From NCBI GenBank assembly GCA_024278215.1, contig JAJRTR010000122.1, positions 1-5,224 of the forward strand: DNA of 5,224 bases. Direction: 5' to 3'. The notes under the pieces were generated by a model that made no database searches, was not told where the DNA came from, and worked only from the letters and a program-made list of their open reading frames with translations. Below are positions 1-5,088 of the stretch, piece after piece. The first letter of the stretch is position 1. Each line of letters opens with the position of its first letter. Origin of the DNA: a bacterium. Lineage in GTDB: Bacteria; UBP15; UBA6099; JAJRTR01. The position numbers were made by a program, and so were the translations under genes.

Positions 1-11
1 AAGGCGGAGGT

Positions 12-62
12 GCAAAATCCCCGCAGGCGTACTTGTAGAGTACGTCGAGGATGATTTTGTGC
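12..62. repeat. Interrupted inverted repeat (fold-back element)
   Basis: CAAAATC at 13-19 pairs with GATTTTG at 53-59, and CGTACT at 28-33 pairs with AGTACG at 39-44 around a five-base loop. The two stems are separated by matching eight-base internal loops (20-27 and 45-52), so the element is symmetric. It lies about 90 bases beyond the stop of the nitroreductase gene, so it could form at the 3' end of that transcript, but there is no T-tract typical of an intrinsic terminator. The symmetry suggests a structured repeat unit rather than chance. Its function is unknown. Confidence 0.5.
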
Positions 63-97
63 CGACAACGCAGCTGTTAACAATTGCAGCCGACCGT

Positions 98-125
98 AGC
101 CGAATCAGAATTTTGCAACTGGCTC
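98..125 (-). repeat. 28-base repeat, copy A
   Basis: Read on the minus strand this unit begins GAGCCAGTTGCAAAATTC and ends GATTCGGCT. It matches copy B (1051-1078, plus strand) at 24 of 28 positions; the differences are at unit positions 6, 7, 11 and 19. The ends of the unit (AGCC/GGCT) are complementary to each other. It lies just past the 3' end of the nitroreductase gene, with copy B just before the 5' end, so the two form an inverted pair around that gene. Confidence 0.55.
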
Positions 126-151
126 GACAGGAGCAGTTTTTCGTTCAGCCG

Positions 152-1018
152 CTAATTTATCCAGGATACAGGAATCTGCCTGTGCGGGATTGTTCTCTGG
201 TAGCGGAATACGGGCCAGCCGATAATGACAGCGGCGTGCAAAGAGTTTTTCAGCGGCACTTTCAACTGACGTTTTATCCACGGGTCGATCTTTGCCGCGC
301 CGACAACCATGCCGATCCATGTCGCGCCGAGACCGCGCGCATTCGCGGCCAGCATTATATGGTCGAGCGCAATGACACAATCGTCTTTGCCGGTAGCGAC
401 ACCGGGCGCGGTGTGTGCGACAATCAGTACGGGCGCATTGCGAAGTATCAGTTTTCTTTTCTCAGGGTTCGATTCCCTGAATCGCTCGAAAAGGCGGACA
501 GCCGATTCGATTTCCTTAGCCGTGTCGGTACCGGCGATTGTTTTAATAAGCTGTTTTGCAAGCTTTCCGTCAAGGATTCCCACGAGGCTTTCGAAGGTGT
601 TGAAAATTCTTTTATCAATACTGTTTATCCGGTTCCTGTTTGTGACAATCGTCAACTGTGTTCCCCGGTCATTGTGGCCGGTAGGCGCGTGCGCCGCGAC
701 GGCGGTAATTTCTTCGAGCAGGTCCCACGGAACGGCTTTGTTTTTGAATTCCCTTATGCTGCGGCGGCGCTCGAGCAGCCTTTCGAGTGCGGCGGGCGAT
801 GCCGGTTGTGTTTTAGTGATCTTCTGGAAATCTTCAATAGGAAACTCGCTGCATGTCACTGCTTCTTCAGGACATATTGCGACGCAGTGATAACATTTGA
901 TACATGAGTCGGCATGAACGAATTTGACTTTATCGCCGACCTTTTCGATGACGAGCGCCGGACAGACTTCCACACATCTTCCGCACGCCACACATTTTCC
1001 GCTGTCTATTTTTATCAT
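152..1018 (-). CDS. Nitroreductase family protein with N-terminal 2x[4Fe-4S] ferredoxin domain
   Basis: This is a predicted soluble FMN- and iron-sulfur-dependent oxidoreductase of 288 residues. The N-terminus carries two CxxCxxCxxxCP clusters (cysteines at about 9, 12, 15, 19 and 39, 42, 45, 49), the signature of a bacterial 2[4Fe-4S] ferredoxin domain. A linker of about 30 residues leads to a nitroreductase fold: RRSIREF near 85-91 and APTGHN near 111-116 are typical FMN-contact segments, and GLGATWIG near 229-236 is the conserved C-terminal segment. By family knowledge the ferredoxin part would deliver electrons to FMN; the physiological substrate is unknown and need not be a nitro compound. 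I chose the ATG at 1018 because an AGGGGTG ribosome site lies directly upstream; the in-frame GTG at 1027 falls inside that site. The gene stands alone, divergent from the zinc-ribbon gene, and is bracketed by related inverted repeats. Family assignment is firm; function is not. Confidence 0.93.
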   Translation of the reverse strand: MIKIDSGKCVACGRCVEVCPALVIEKVGDKVKFVHADSCIKCYHCVAICPEEAVTCSEFPIEDFQKITKTQPASPAALERLLERRRSIREFKNKAVPWDLLEEITAVAAHAPTGHNDRGTQLTIVTNRNRINSIDKRIFNTFESLVGILDGKLAKQLIKTIAGTDTAKEIESAVRLFERFRESNPEKRKLILRNAPVLIVAHTAPGVATGKDDCVIALDHIMLAANARGLGATWIGMVVGAAKIDPWIKRQLKVPLKNSLHAAVIIGWPVFRYQRTIPHRQIPVSWIN

Positions 1019-1050
1019 TCTTTTCACCCCTGAAATATGTGATGATTATC

Positions 1051-1078
1051 GAGCCGATTGTAAAATTCAGATTCGGCT
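1051..1078 (+). repeat. 28-base repeat, copy B
   Basis: It begins GAGCCGATTGTAAAATTC and ends GATTCGGCT. It is 24/28 identical to the reverse complement of 98-125. It lies 33 bases upstream of the nitroreductase start codon, so in the minus direction it would be in the leader or promoter region of that gene. It also forms the left arm of the hairpin at 1051-1105. Confidence 0.55.
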
Positions 1079-1105
1079 GCTACGAACATAATTTGCAATC
1101 GGCTC
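1051..1105. repeat. Long imperfect hairpin in the divergent intergenic region
   Basis: GAGCCGATTG at 1051-1060 is exactly complementary to CAATCGGCTC at 1096-1105. Pairing continues inward through a G-T wobble and an AAATT stretch with one bulged base, giving a stem of about 16 pairs and a loop of roughly 20 bases. The right arm, read on the minus strand, also resembles the 28-base repeat, so the hairpin looks like two head-to-head copies of one unit. It sits between two divergent genes and could affect transcription of either; no U-run follows on either side. Confidence 0.6.
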
Positions 1106-1268
1106 CGCTCTATATATGACTTTAATCATTTACTCGCAAGACGGCAACATCATTTCAGAGATATGGATATGCGATGCAGGTGCGGCCCCCGGATAATACA
1201 TCACAACTTGCCGATTCGCCGGCTGCATGATAGCATAAGCTTATAGATGGTAGTCACTGGAGAAAAAT

Positions 1269-1994
1269 ATGTATTGTTCACACTGTGGGGCGCAGAACCC
1301 GGAAGACTCGAAGGAATGTATCGAGTGCGGCAGGACGATAGGCCACAAAAAGAAAGAGACAGCTTCCGCGGATGAACCTGTGCCCGTGCTGTCGGAGCAG
1401 GAGCCACGCGCCGAACCGGCGGCGTCACACGCGGCGGGACACATTTTCTGTCCCTATTGCGGCATGAAAAACAGCGGCGGCGACAGCAATTGCGCGGCTT
1501 GTGGAAGACCGTTGCGAGCGTTGACGGGACAGGATAATGCTCGAACGGGAGCAGGCGGGCAATACGGCGCGGCACAACCGGGCCGGCAACCCCCGCCCGG
1601 CGGCTACGGCCAATATCAGCAATACGCACCACCGGGCGCACCGCCCCAGAGTACGCTCGTGCAGCTCAAAGACTACTTCATTCACAACCTGATCATAACT
1701 ATCGTTTCTTTCATTTGTTGTTGCCAGCCTATTTCATTCATACTCGGCATCATCGGCATGGTCATCTCGAACAGTGCGAAAAACAAACTTTCTTTCGGCG
1801 ACATAAACGGTGCTGAAGACAGCGCGAATACTGCAAAGATACTTTTTTACATCAGTCTCGCTTTCATTCTGATCTCCATTATCGGCTCGATACTTTACCT
1901 GTTTTTCGTAATTGGATTCTCCTCGTTCGCAGGCACTTTCGAAGGAGCCATGAACAACATGGGACACATGAACCAGCAGTTGAATTCGTTTTGA
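1269..1994 (+). CDS. Double zinc-ribbon protein with CD225/dispanin-like membrane domain
   Basis: This 241-residue protein starts with a zinc ribbon (C3, C6, C17, C20) and has a second one after an acidic, alanine/proline-rich linker (C61, C64, C75, C78). A Gly/Pro/Gln/Tyr-rich disordered stretch (about 90-128) leads to two membrane segments, near 141-166 and 191-217. The loop between them has the pattern seen in CD225/dispanin (interferon-induced transmembrane-like) domains: small residues, then GDxxGAxxSAxxAK (177-190), with Cys-Cys-Cys at 150-152 in the first membrane segment. The ribbons would face the cytoplasm and may bind protein or nucleic acid; no enzymatic role is evident. A GGAG at 1259-1262, six bases from ATG, supports the start. 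The DUF2752 gene follows after 24 bases, suggesting co-transcription. DUF4190 is the main alternative name for the C-terminal part. The biological role of such proteins in bacteria is unknown. Confidence 0.85.
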   Translation: MYCSHCGAQNPEDSKECIECGRTIGHKKKETASADEPVPVLSEQEPRAEPAASHAAGHIFCPYCGMKNSGGDSNCAACGRPLRALTGQDNARTGAGGQYGAAQPGRQPPPGGYGQYQQYAPPGAPPQSTLVQLKDYFIHNLIITIVSFICCCQPISFILGIIGMVISNSAKNKLSFGDINGAEDSANTAKILFYISLAFILISIIGSILYLFFVIGFSSFAGTFEGAMNNMGHMNQQLNSF

Positions 1995-2018
1995 TCAGGA
2001 GGGGGTGCCGACAATAAG

Positions 2019-2468
2019 ATGGAAAGGTTAAAGCGCCGGTATATCGCAACGGAGCGAAGCACGACGGCGACCACCGAATTGTGGAAGTGGCTTTTTGTAT
2101 TAACTACGCTCGGACTGTTGCTGTTTTTCCATTTTATAGATCCTCTGGCACAAAGGATATTGCCGCCGTGCATGTTTCACTATATTACGGGGCTGTATTG
2201 TCCGGGTTGCGGAGCGGCGAGGGCGTTTCATGCGCTCGCCAACGGCGACATCGCTGCTGCCGCCGGGTATAATGCGCTTCTTGTCTTTTTCCTGATTGCC
2301 GGTTTCGTTTGTTTCGCGGCAGATCAGGTCCTTGCGCTGTCGGGGCGTCGGGGATTGCGTTCATACAGTATTACCACACGCACCGGCTGGATTATTGTAG
2401 CGGTCATTATCCTTTTCGGAATATTAAGAAACATCCCTGTTTTCCCGTTTACAATACTTGCGCCGTAA
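2019..2468 (+). CDS. DUF2752 family membrane protein
   Basis: This is a 149-residue predicted inner-membrane protein. The diagnostic motif TGLYCPGCGAARAFHAL is at 58-74, with the CPGCG core at 61-65 followed by a basic residue, and a further cysteine lies at 51. Hydrophobic segments are near 22-40, 85-105 and 122-140, and the end LRNIPVFPF is also typical of DUF2752. The family has no established function; the paired cysteines could bind metal or form a redox pair, but that is inference. It follows the zinc-ribbon gene by 24 bases and both proteins combine CxxC motifs with membrane segments, so they plausibly act together. A strong AGGAGGGGG tract at 1997-2005 lies about 13 bases from the ATG, longer than ideal spacing. 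No better in-frame start is visible, so the start is slightly uncertain. Confidence 0.9.
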   Translation: MERLKRRYIATERSTTATTELWKWLFVLTTLGLLLFFHFIDPLAQRILPPCMFHYITGLYCPGCGAARAFHALANGDIAAAAGYNALLVFFLIAGFVCFAADQVLALSGRRGLRSYSITTRTGWIIVAVIILFGILRNIPVFPFTILAP

Positions 2469-2612
2469 CTCTTTTCAGTATAGCGGTTATCAATAGAGCC
2501 AATTGCGTATGTAAAATAGAACCGGCTATATGCTTGAGAATAAAAGATAAAAGGACCGAAAAACGGCTGGAGTTCGTTCAAAGAGGAAGGGCGAGAAAAT
2601 TAGACCCACAGG

Positions 2613-2652
2613 CGGAATACAGTTCCGTATATGACGAAAGATGGTGTCTTTC
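2613..2652. terminator. Possible weak bidirectional terminator region
   Basis: Two small hairpins lie between the convergent DUF2752 and nucleotidyltransferase genes. CGGAA (2613-2617) pairs with TTCCG (2623-2627), and GAAAGA (2636-2641) pairs with TCTTTC (2647-2652). The second is followed on the plus strand by AT-rich sequence but not a clean T-run. Both stems are short, so this is a position-based suggestion only. Confidence 0.22.
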
Positions 2653-2664
2653 TATAAACATAAA

Positions 2665-3375
2665 TTAACAGATACAGCTTTCGTATTCTTTGAATTCGTC
2701 GCGTGTGCCGATGTCTGATGTGTGGCCGCGGACAGCCATTGCGCCTGTCGGGACACCGCGCTGTATCATGTTGTTGACTGCCACAGGGAGCTCGTATTCG
2801 CCTCGTGGGCTCTTCCCGAGTGATTTCAATTCGTTAAATATTATCGGTCTGAGAATGAACAGTCCGCGATGGTTCCAGAATGTGCGTGATTCGCCCTGCG
2901 GCGGTTTTTCGATCAGCGCTTTCACTCGCGGGCCGTCCATATATACAGCCGCTCCGGCGAAGGGGTCCAGCACGGGATTCAATGTTATCGAAACGTCATA
3001 ACGGCCCTTCTCGTGGAAGCGGCGCAGAGCAGCATAATTATTGTTGCTCATCAGCACATCACCGAAGCTCAGCATGAAGCAGTTTCCTTGCAGATGTTCT
3101 TCCGCGAGCATGAGGGCGTGCCCTGTTCCCAGTTGCTCTTCCTGCCGGTAATACCGTACTTTCATACCGTTATATTCTATGCCGTAATGAACTGCTATCT
3201 GATCGCCGAGGTATCCGATAACGAGAGAAACATCGTCGACACCGGCGGAGGCGAAACCGTCGAGTATATAATCGAGAATCGGTTTGCCCGCCAGTTTCAG
3301 CAGCGGTTTGGGCGTGTCGTTCGTCCAGGGGCGCAGGCGCGTGCCCCTGCCTGCCGCGAGTATAATCCCCTTCAT
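2665..3375 (-). CDS. Sugar-phosphate nucleotidyltransferase (NTP-transferase family)
   Basis: The 236-residue product would join a sugar 1-phosphate to an NTP, giving an NDP-sugar and pyrophosphate. The nucleotide-binding loop LAAGRGTRLRP is at 6-16, followed by TPKPLLKLAGKPIL (21-34) with the usual PKP lysine at 23. QLGTGHAL (81-88) is the base/ribose contact segment, FGD with metal-binding D106 is at 104-106, EKP is at 156-158, and SDIG with a second probable metal ligand D221 is at 220-223. The length fits a single-domain enzyme without the left-handed beta-helix of GlmU-type or the extended GMPP C-terminus. I chose the ATG at 3375 because MKGIILAAG is the canonical N-terminus and GGAGG at 3383-3387 is seven bases upstream. 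The start overlaps the kinase stop as ATGA, so translation is probably coupled. NTP and sugar specificity (UTP, GTP, CTP or dTTP) cannot be read from these motifs. Confidence 0.93.
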   Translation of the reverse strand: MKGIILAAGRGTRLRPWTNDTPKPLLKLAGKPILDYILDGFASAGVDDVSLVIGYLGDQIAVHYGIEYNGMKVRYYRQEEQLGTGHALMLAEEHLQGNCFMLSFGDVLMSNNNYAALRRFHEKGRYDVSITLNPVLDPFAGAAVYMDGPRVKALIEKPPQGESRTFWNHRGLFILRPIIFNELKSLGKSPRGEYELPVAVNNMIQRGVPTGAMAVRGHTSDIGTRDEFKEYESCIC

Positions 3376-4466
3376 GCCGGTTCCTCCCTGACACCTTCGC
3401 AAATGTTTATATGAATTGGCGTGCCGCCCGCGGATTCTATCGACAACGCGACGGCCTCCTTCTTATCCGCGGGTGCGTAGGCGAACATGCAGCCACCGCC
3501 GCCCGAGCCGTTGACTTTCGCGCCGTACGCGCCGCCTTCGAGCGCGGCGAGCACCATCGAGTCGATCTTCGGTGTGGACACTTCCAGGTATTTGCTGAGG
3601 TACTCGTGCTGCTCGGTGATCAACATGCCGACGGCGGCCGGCTCGACGTTCATACCTTCGAACATACGTGTCGCCTCGCGCGTGATGTCTCTGTTGGCAA
3701 GATTTGCCGCGACCGCTTTCCTGCACGCTTCGGGCGCGTCCGCAACAGATTGTTTCGCCGCCTCGCCCGCAATAGTATGCCAGTTCGCATCGGGTATTTT
3801 CCGGCGGATATGATCAAGACCTCCGGTGGCGAGTTCGCGCACAGCGGCGAGCACTTTCGTCGTATTCTTTCCTTCGTGCGAATCGCCGAGTATGAAGCAG
3901 CCGTCGAGCGCCGAAGGCAATTGCACGGCGGCGTAGTTGTCCTGCGTTTTTATAAAGATAGTGCCGCCCAGCGCCGATGCGAAGTGGTCCATCATTCCCC
4001 CGGGCTCGTCGAATGCGACAACTTCCGCGCGATATGCGAGTTGCGCTACATCCTGCGCTTCAAGCGCTTTGCCCTTAGTTGCAATCTTCGACAGCATCAT
4101 TATCCATGCGACAACTATCGCCGACGAACTGCCGCAGCCTTTACCCGCGGGGATACTGCTCGTTAGCGTGATATCGTATCCATTATCGAACTCGTAGCCT
4201 TCGCGCAACATCACGTTTACGGCGCTGCGCAAGTAATCGCGTTCCTTTTCACAGGGTGCCTCCGAGCGCGGGTCGATTGTGTCTGCAACGCCGACGCCCG
4301 GCATGTTAATATTGAAAACGCCACTGTCGCTGCGAGTGGCCGCCAGCCGCGCCCTGAGATCGATTGCAGCGGCGATTACCGGCAATCCGAGGTAGTCCTG
4401 GTGTTCGCCGAACAGGCATATACGCGCCGGCGCCGAAACTACTATTTCACCTTTTTCATTTTTCAT
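3372..4466 (-). CDS. GHMP-family sugar kinase, galactokinase-like
   Basis: The 364-residue product is predicted to phosphorylate a sugar, most likely at C1, with ATP in the cytoplasm. The substrate-binding signature ARICLFGEHQDYLG (14-27) matches the galactokinase GEHxDYxxG box. The phosphate-binding loop IPAGKGCGSSSA is at 105-116, conserved E148 lies in AYRAE, GGMMDHFASALGG (156-168) carries the probable catalytic base D160, and motif 3 is KVNGSGGGGCMF (317-328). All catalytic motifs are present and the length is slightly below that of typical GalK. Candidates are galactokinase, fucokinase, or D-glycero-D-manno-heptose-7-phosphate kinase (HddA-like). The directly coupled nucleotidyltransferase favours an activation route of the kinase-plus-pyrophosphorylase type, as in fucose or heptose nucleotide synthesis. 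No galactose-utilisation genes are nearby. The ATG at 4466 gives the expected N-terminus; only a weak GGA precedes it, in an A-rich context. Confidence 0.94.
   Translation of the reverse strand: MKNEKGEIVVSAPARICLFGEHQDYLGLPVIAAAIDLRARLAATRSDSGVFNINMPGVGVADTIDPRSEAPCEKERDYLRSAVNVMLREGYEFDNGYDITLTSSIPAGKGCGSSSAIVVAWIMMLSKIATKGKALEAQDVAQLAYRAEVVAFDEPGGMMDHFASALGGTIFIKTQDNYAAVQLPSALDGCFILGDSHEGKNTTKVLAAVRELATGGLDHIRRKIPDANWHTIAGEAAKQSVADAPEACRKAVAANLANRDITREATRMFEGMNVEPAAVGMLITEQHEYLSKYLEVSTPKIDSMVLAALEGGAYGAKVNGSGGGGCMFAYAPADKKEAVALSIESAGGTPIHINICEGVREEPA
3383..3387 (-). promoter_or_regulatory. Ribosome binding site of the nucleotidyltransferase, inside the kinase 3' end
   Basis: GGAGG on the minus strand lies seven bases before the ATG at 3375 and inside the last codons of the kinase. 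It decides the start over the longer reading from 3402 and, with the ATGA overlap, supports translational coupling. Confidence 0.7.
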
Positions 4467-4474
4467 TTTGCTAT

Positions 4475-4609
4475 TTATCCATTTCCGGGAATCTCTTGAA
4501 TGTATCTTTCAAGGTCGAATAAAGTTCCTTCCTTCCGGTACCCGTTTTCAATTATATCGGAACAATGACTGTATATCCACGCCTGAGGCGACCCGGCTGG
4601 TATACACGA
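4475..4609 (-). pseudogene. Possible frame-broken 3' remnant of an unrecognised gene
   Basis: A minus-strand frame of 44 codons ends with TAA at 4477-4475, nine bases before the kinase ATG. It has protein-like composition, including AGSPQAWIYSH and a C-terminus reading FDLERYIQEIPGNG. It opens directly after an in-frame TGA (4612-4610) with no usable start. A neighbouring frame over about 4550-4640 also reads plausibly (GFSPDRVYQPG), which would fit a gene end broken by a frameshift. The QAW tripeptide recalls the C-terminal region of some amylo-alpha-1,6-glucosidase-type enzymes, but this is too short to assign. A chance open frame in the kinase leader is the main alternative. Confidence 0.25.
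4551..4579 (-). promoter_or_regulatory. Sigma70-like promoter candidate for the kinase-nucleotidyltransferase pair
   Basis: On the minus strand there is a perfect TATAAT at 4556-4551, with TGGATA at 4579-4574 upstream (4/6 match to TTGACA) and an exact 17-base spacer. Transcription would begin near 4544, giving a leader of about 78 bases before the kinase ATG. No other candidate of this quality is visible upstream of the pair. It overlaps the possible protein remnant at 4475-4609, so both readings should be weighed together. Confidence 0.4.
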
Positions 4610-4733
4610 TCAGGTGAAAAACCATGAATATCGCCAATGGATTAGAAGAGATACGGAGTTAAATCATGGTGAGTATCTTACGACTGTAATTCTACGCAGG
4701 ATGGTAAAGAAATGCTGAAAAGAGATTGGTGAA

Positions 4734-4781
4734 AGCTGGAGCTTCCAGTTACAGGCGTTTCCGAGGTAGACCTTGGAAACG
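4734..4781. repeat. Tandem palindromes resembling an interspersed repeat
   Basis: CTGGA (4736-4740), loop GCT, TCCAG (4744-4748) forms a first stem, extendable by a G-T and an A-T pair. Five bases later, 4756-4781 is a 26-base near-perfect palindrome: CGTTTCC...GGAAACG encloses AGGT/ACCT with one G-T wobble, giving 12 pairs around a two-base centre. The pairing is too regular for chance. From memory the AGCTGGAGCTTCC followed by a second palindrome ending GGAAACGA resembles repeats scattered in several bacterial genomes, but I cannot verify this here. Confidence 0.6.
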
Positions 4782-4846
4782 ATGAAACTCTGTGTGCCGT
4801 GCTCAAACTGCATTTGTTTAGGCACGAAAATGCGGCCTGTTTGGTT

Positions 4847-4859
4847 CCGGCTTTGCCGG
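4847..4859. repeat. GC-rich palindrome CCGGCTTTGCCGG
   Basis: A five-pair GC stem (CCGGC/GCCGG) encloses a TTT loop and is followed by GTTAGG. It may belong to the same repeat-like unit as the palindromes at 4734-4781. Eleven bases of it recur as the reverse complement at 4966-4976. There is no T-run, so it is not a typical terminator. Confidence 0.45.
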
Positions 4860-4923
4860 GTTAGGATTTTGCCTTCATGAAGCGGCGGCGGCAGTGGTTT
4901 CAGATTCAACATAAGGGTATTTT

Positions 4924-5088
4924 ATGAGATTAAGAAAAAGGAGTAAGGCATCGACACCGGCTCAACCGGCAAAGCCATCGAGCAAGTCGATAGAAATAAA
5001 ATCGCACAGAAAAAAAAGAACCGGAACAGTCGCCCAATATTCTCAATTCACGGCCCCAAAATTCTTTCGATTCATGACACAAGATTGA
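4924..5088 (+). CDS. Doubtful small basic ORF, 54 residues
   Basis: ATG at 4924 opens a 54-codon frame ending in TGA at 5086-5088. The product would be strongly basic at its N-terminus (MRLRKRSK), then Ala/Pro/Ser/Lys-rich (about 9-21), with another basic patch (RKKR near 29-32) and an aromatic tail (KFFRF near 46-50). AAGGG lies a few bases upstream, which could serve as a ribosome site. I recognise no family, there is no operon context, and the surrounding sequence is repeat-rich and A-rich, which can produce such frames by chance. Confidence 0.2.
   Translation: MRLRKRSKASTPAQPAKPSSKSIEIKSHRKKRTGTVAQYSQFTAPKFFRFMTQD

Larger units (their letters stand above)
1019..1268. other. Divergent intergenic region
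   Basis: Apart from the repeat hairpin at 1051-1105, this region should contain promoters for both flanking genes. The best plus-strand candidate I can find is TTGCCG at 1208-1213, a 17-base spacer, then TAGCAT at 1231-1236, which matches sigma70 consensus only partly (4/6 in the -10 box). No clear minus-strand promoter is visible. No RNA gene or riboswitch is recognisable. Confidence 0.3.

Noticed and set aside
59-907. 282-codon plus-strand open frame opposite the nitroreductase gene
   Set aside because: It is antisense to a gene with clear ferredoxin and nitroreductase motifs and shows no recognisable domain of its own.
1163-1246. 27-residue plus-strand ORF upstream of the zinc-ribbon gene
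   Set aside because: It is short, has no clear ribosome site, no known family and ordinary intergenic composition.
2534-2668. Possible 44-residue plus-strand ORF from TTG (basic, with EKRLEFVQRGRARKLDP)
   Set aside because: It has a weak start codon, no ribosome site, no known family, and runs into the end of the convergent nucleotidyltransferase. The composition is only mildly coding-like.
3411-4166. 251-codon plus-strand open frame opposite the kinase
   Set aside because: It mirrors the GHMP kinase coding strand; its Arg/Ala-rich composition is typical of an antisense shadow.
4664-4912. 82-codon minus-strand ORF
   Set aside because: It runs straight through the palindromes at 4734-4781 and 4847-4859, has no recognisable domain, and is better explained as an open frame across repeat DNA.
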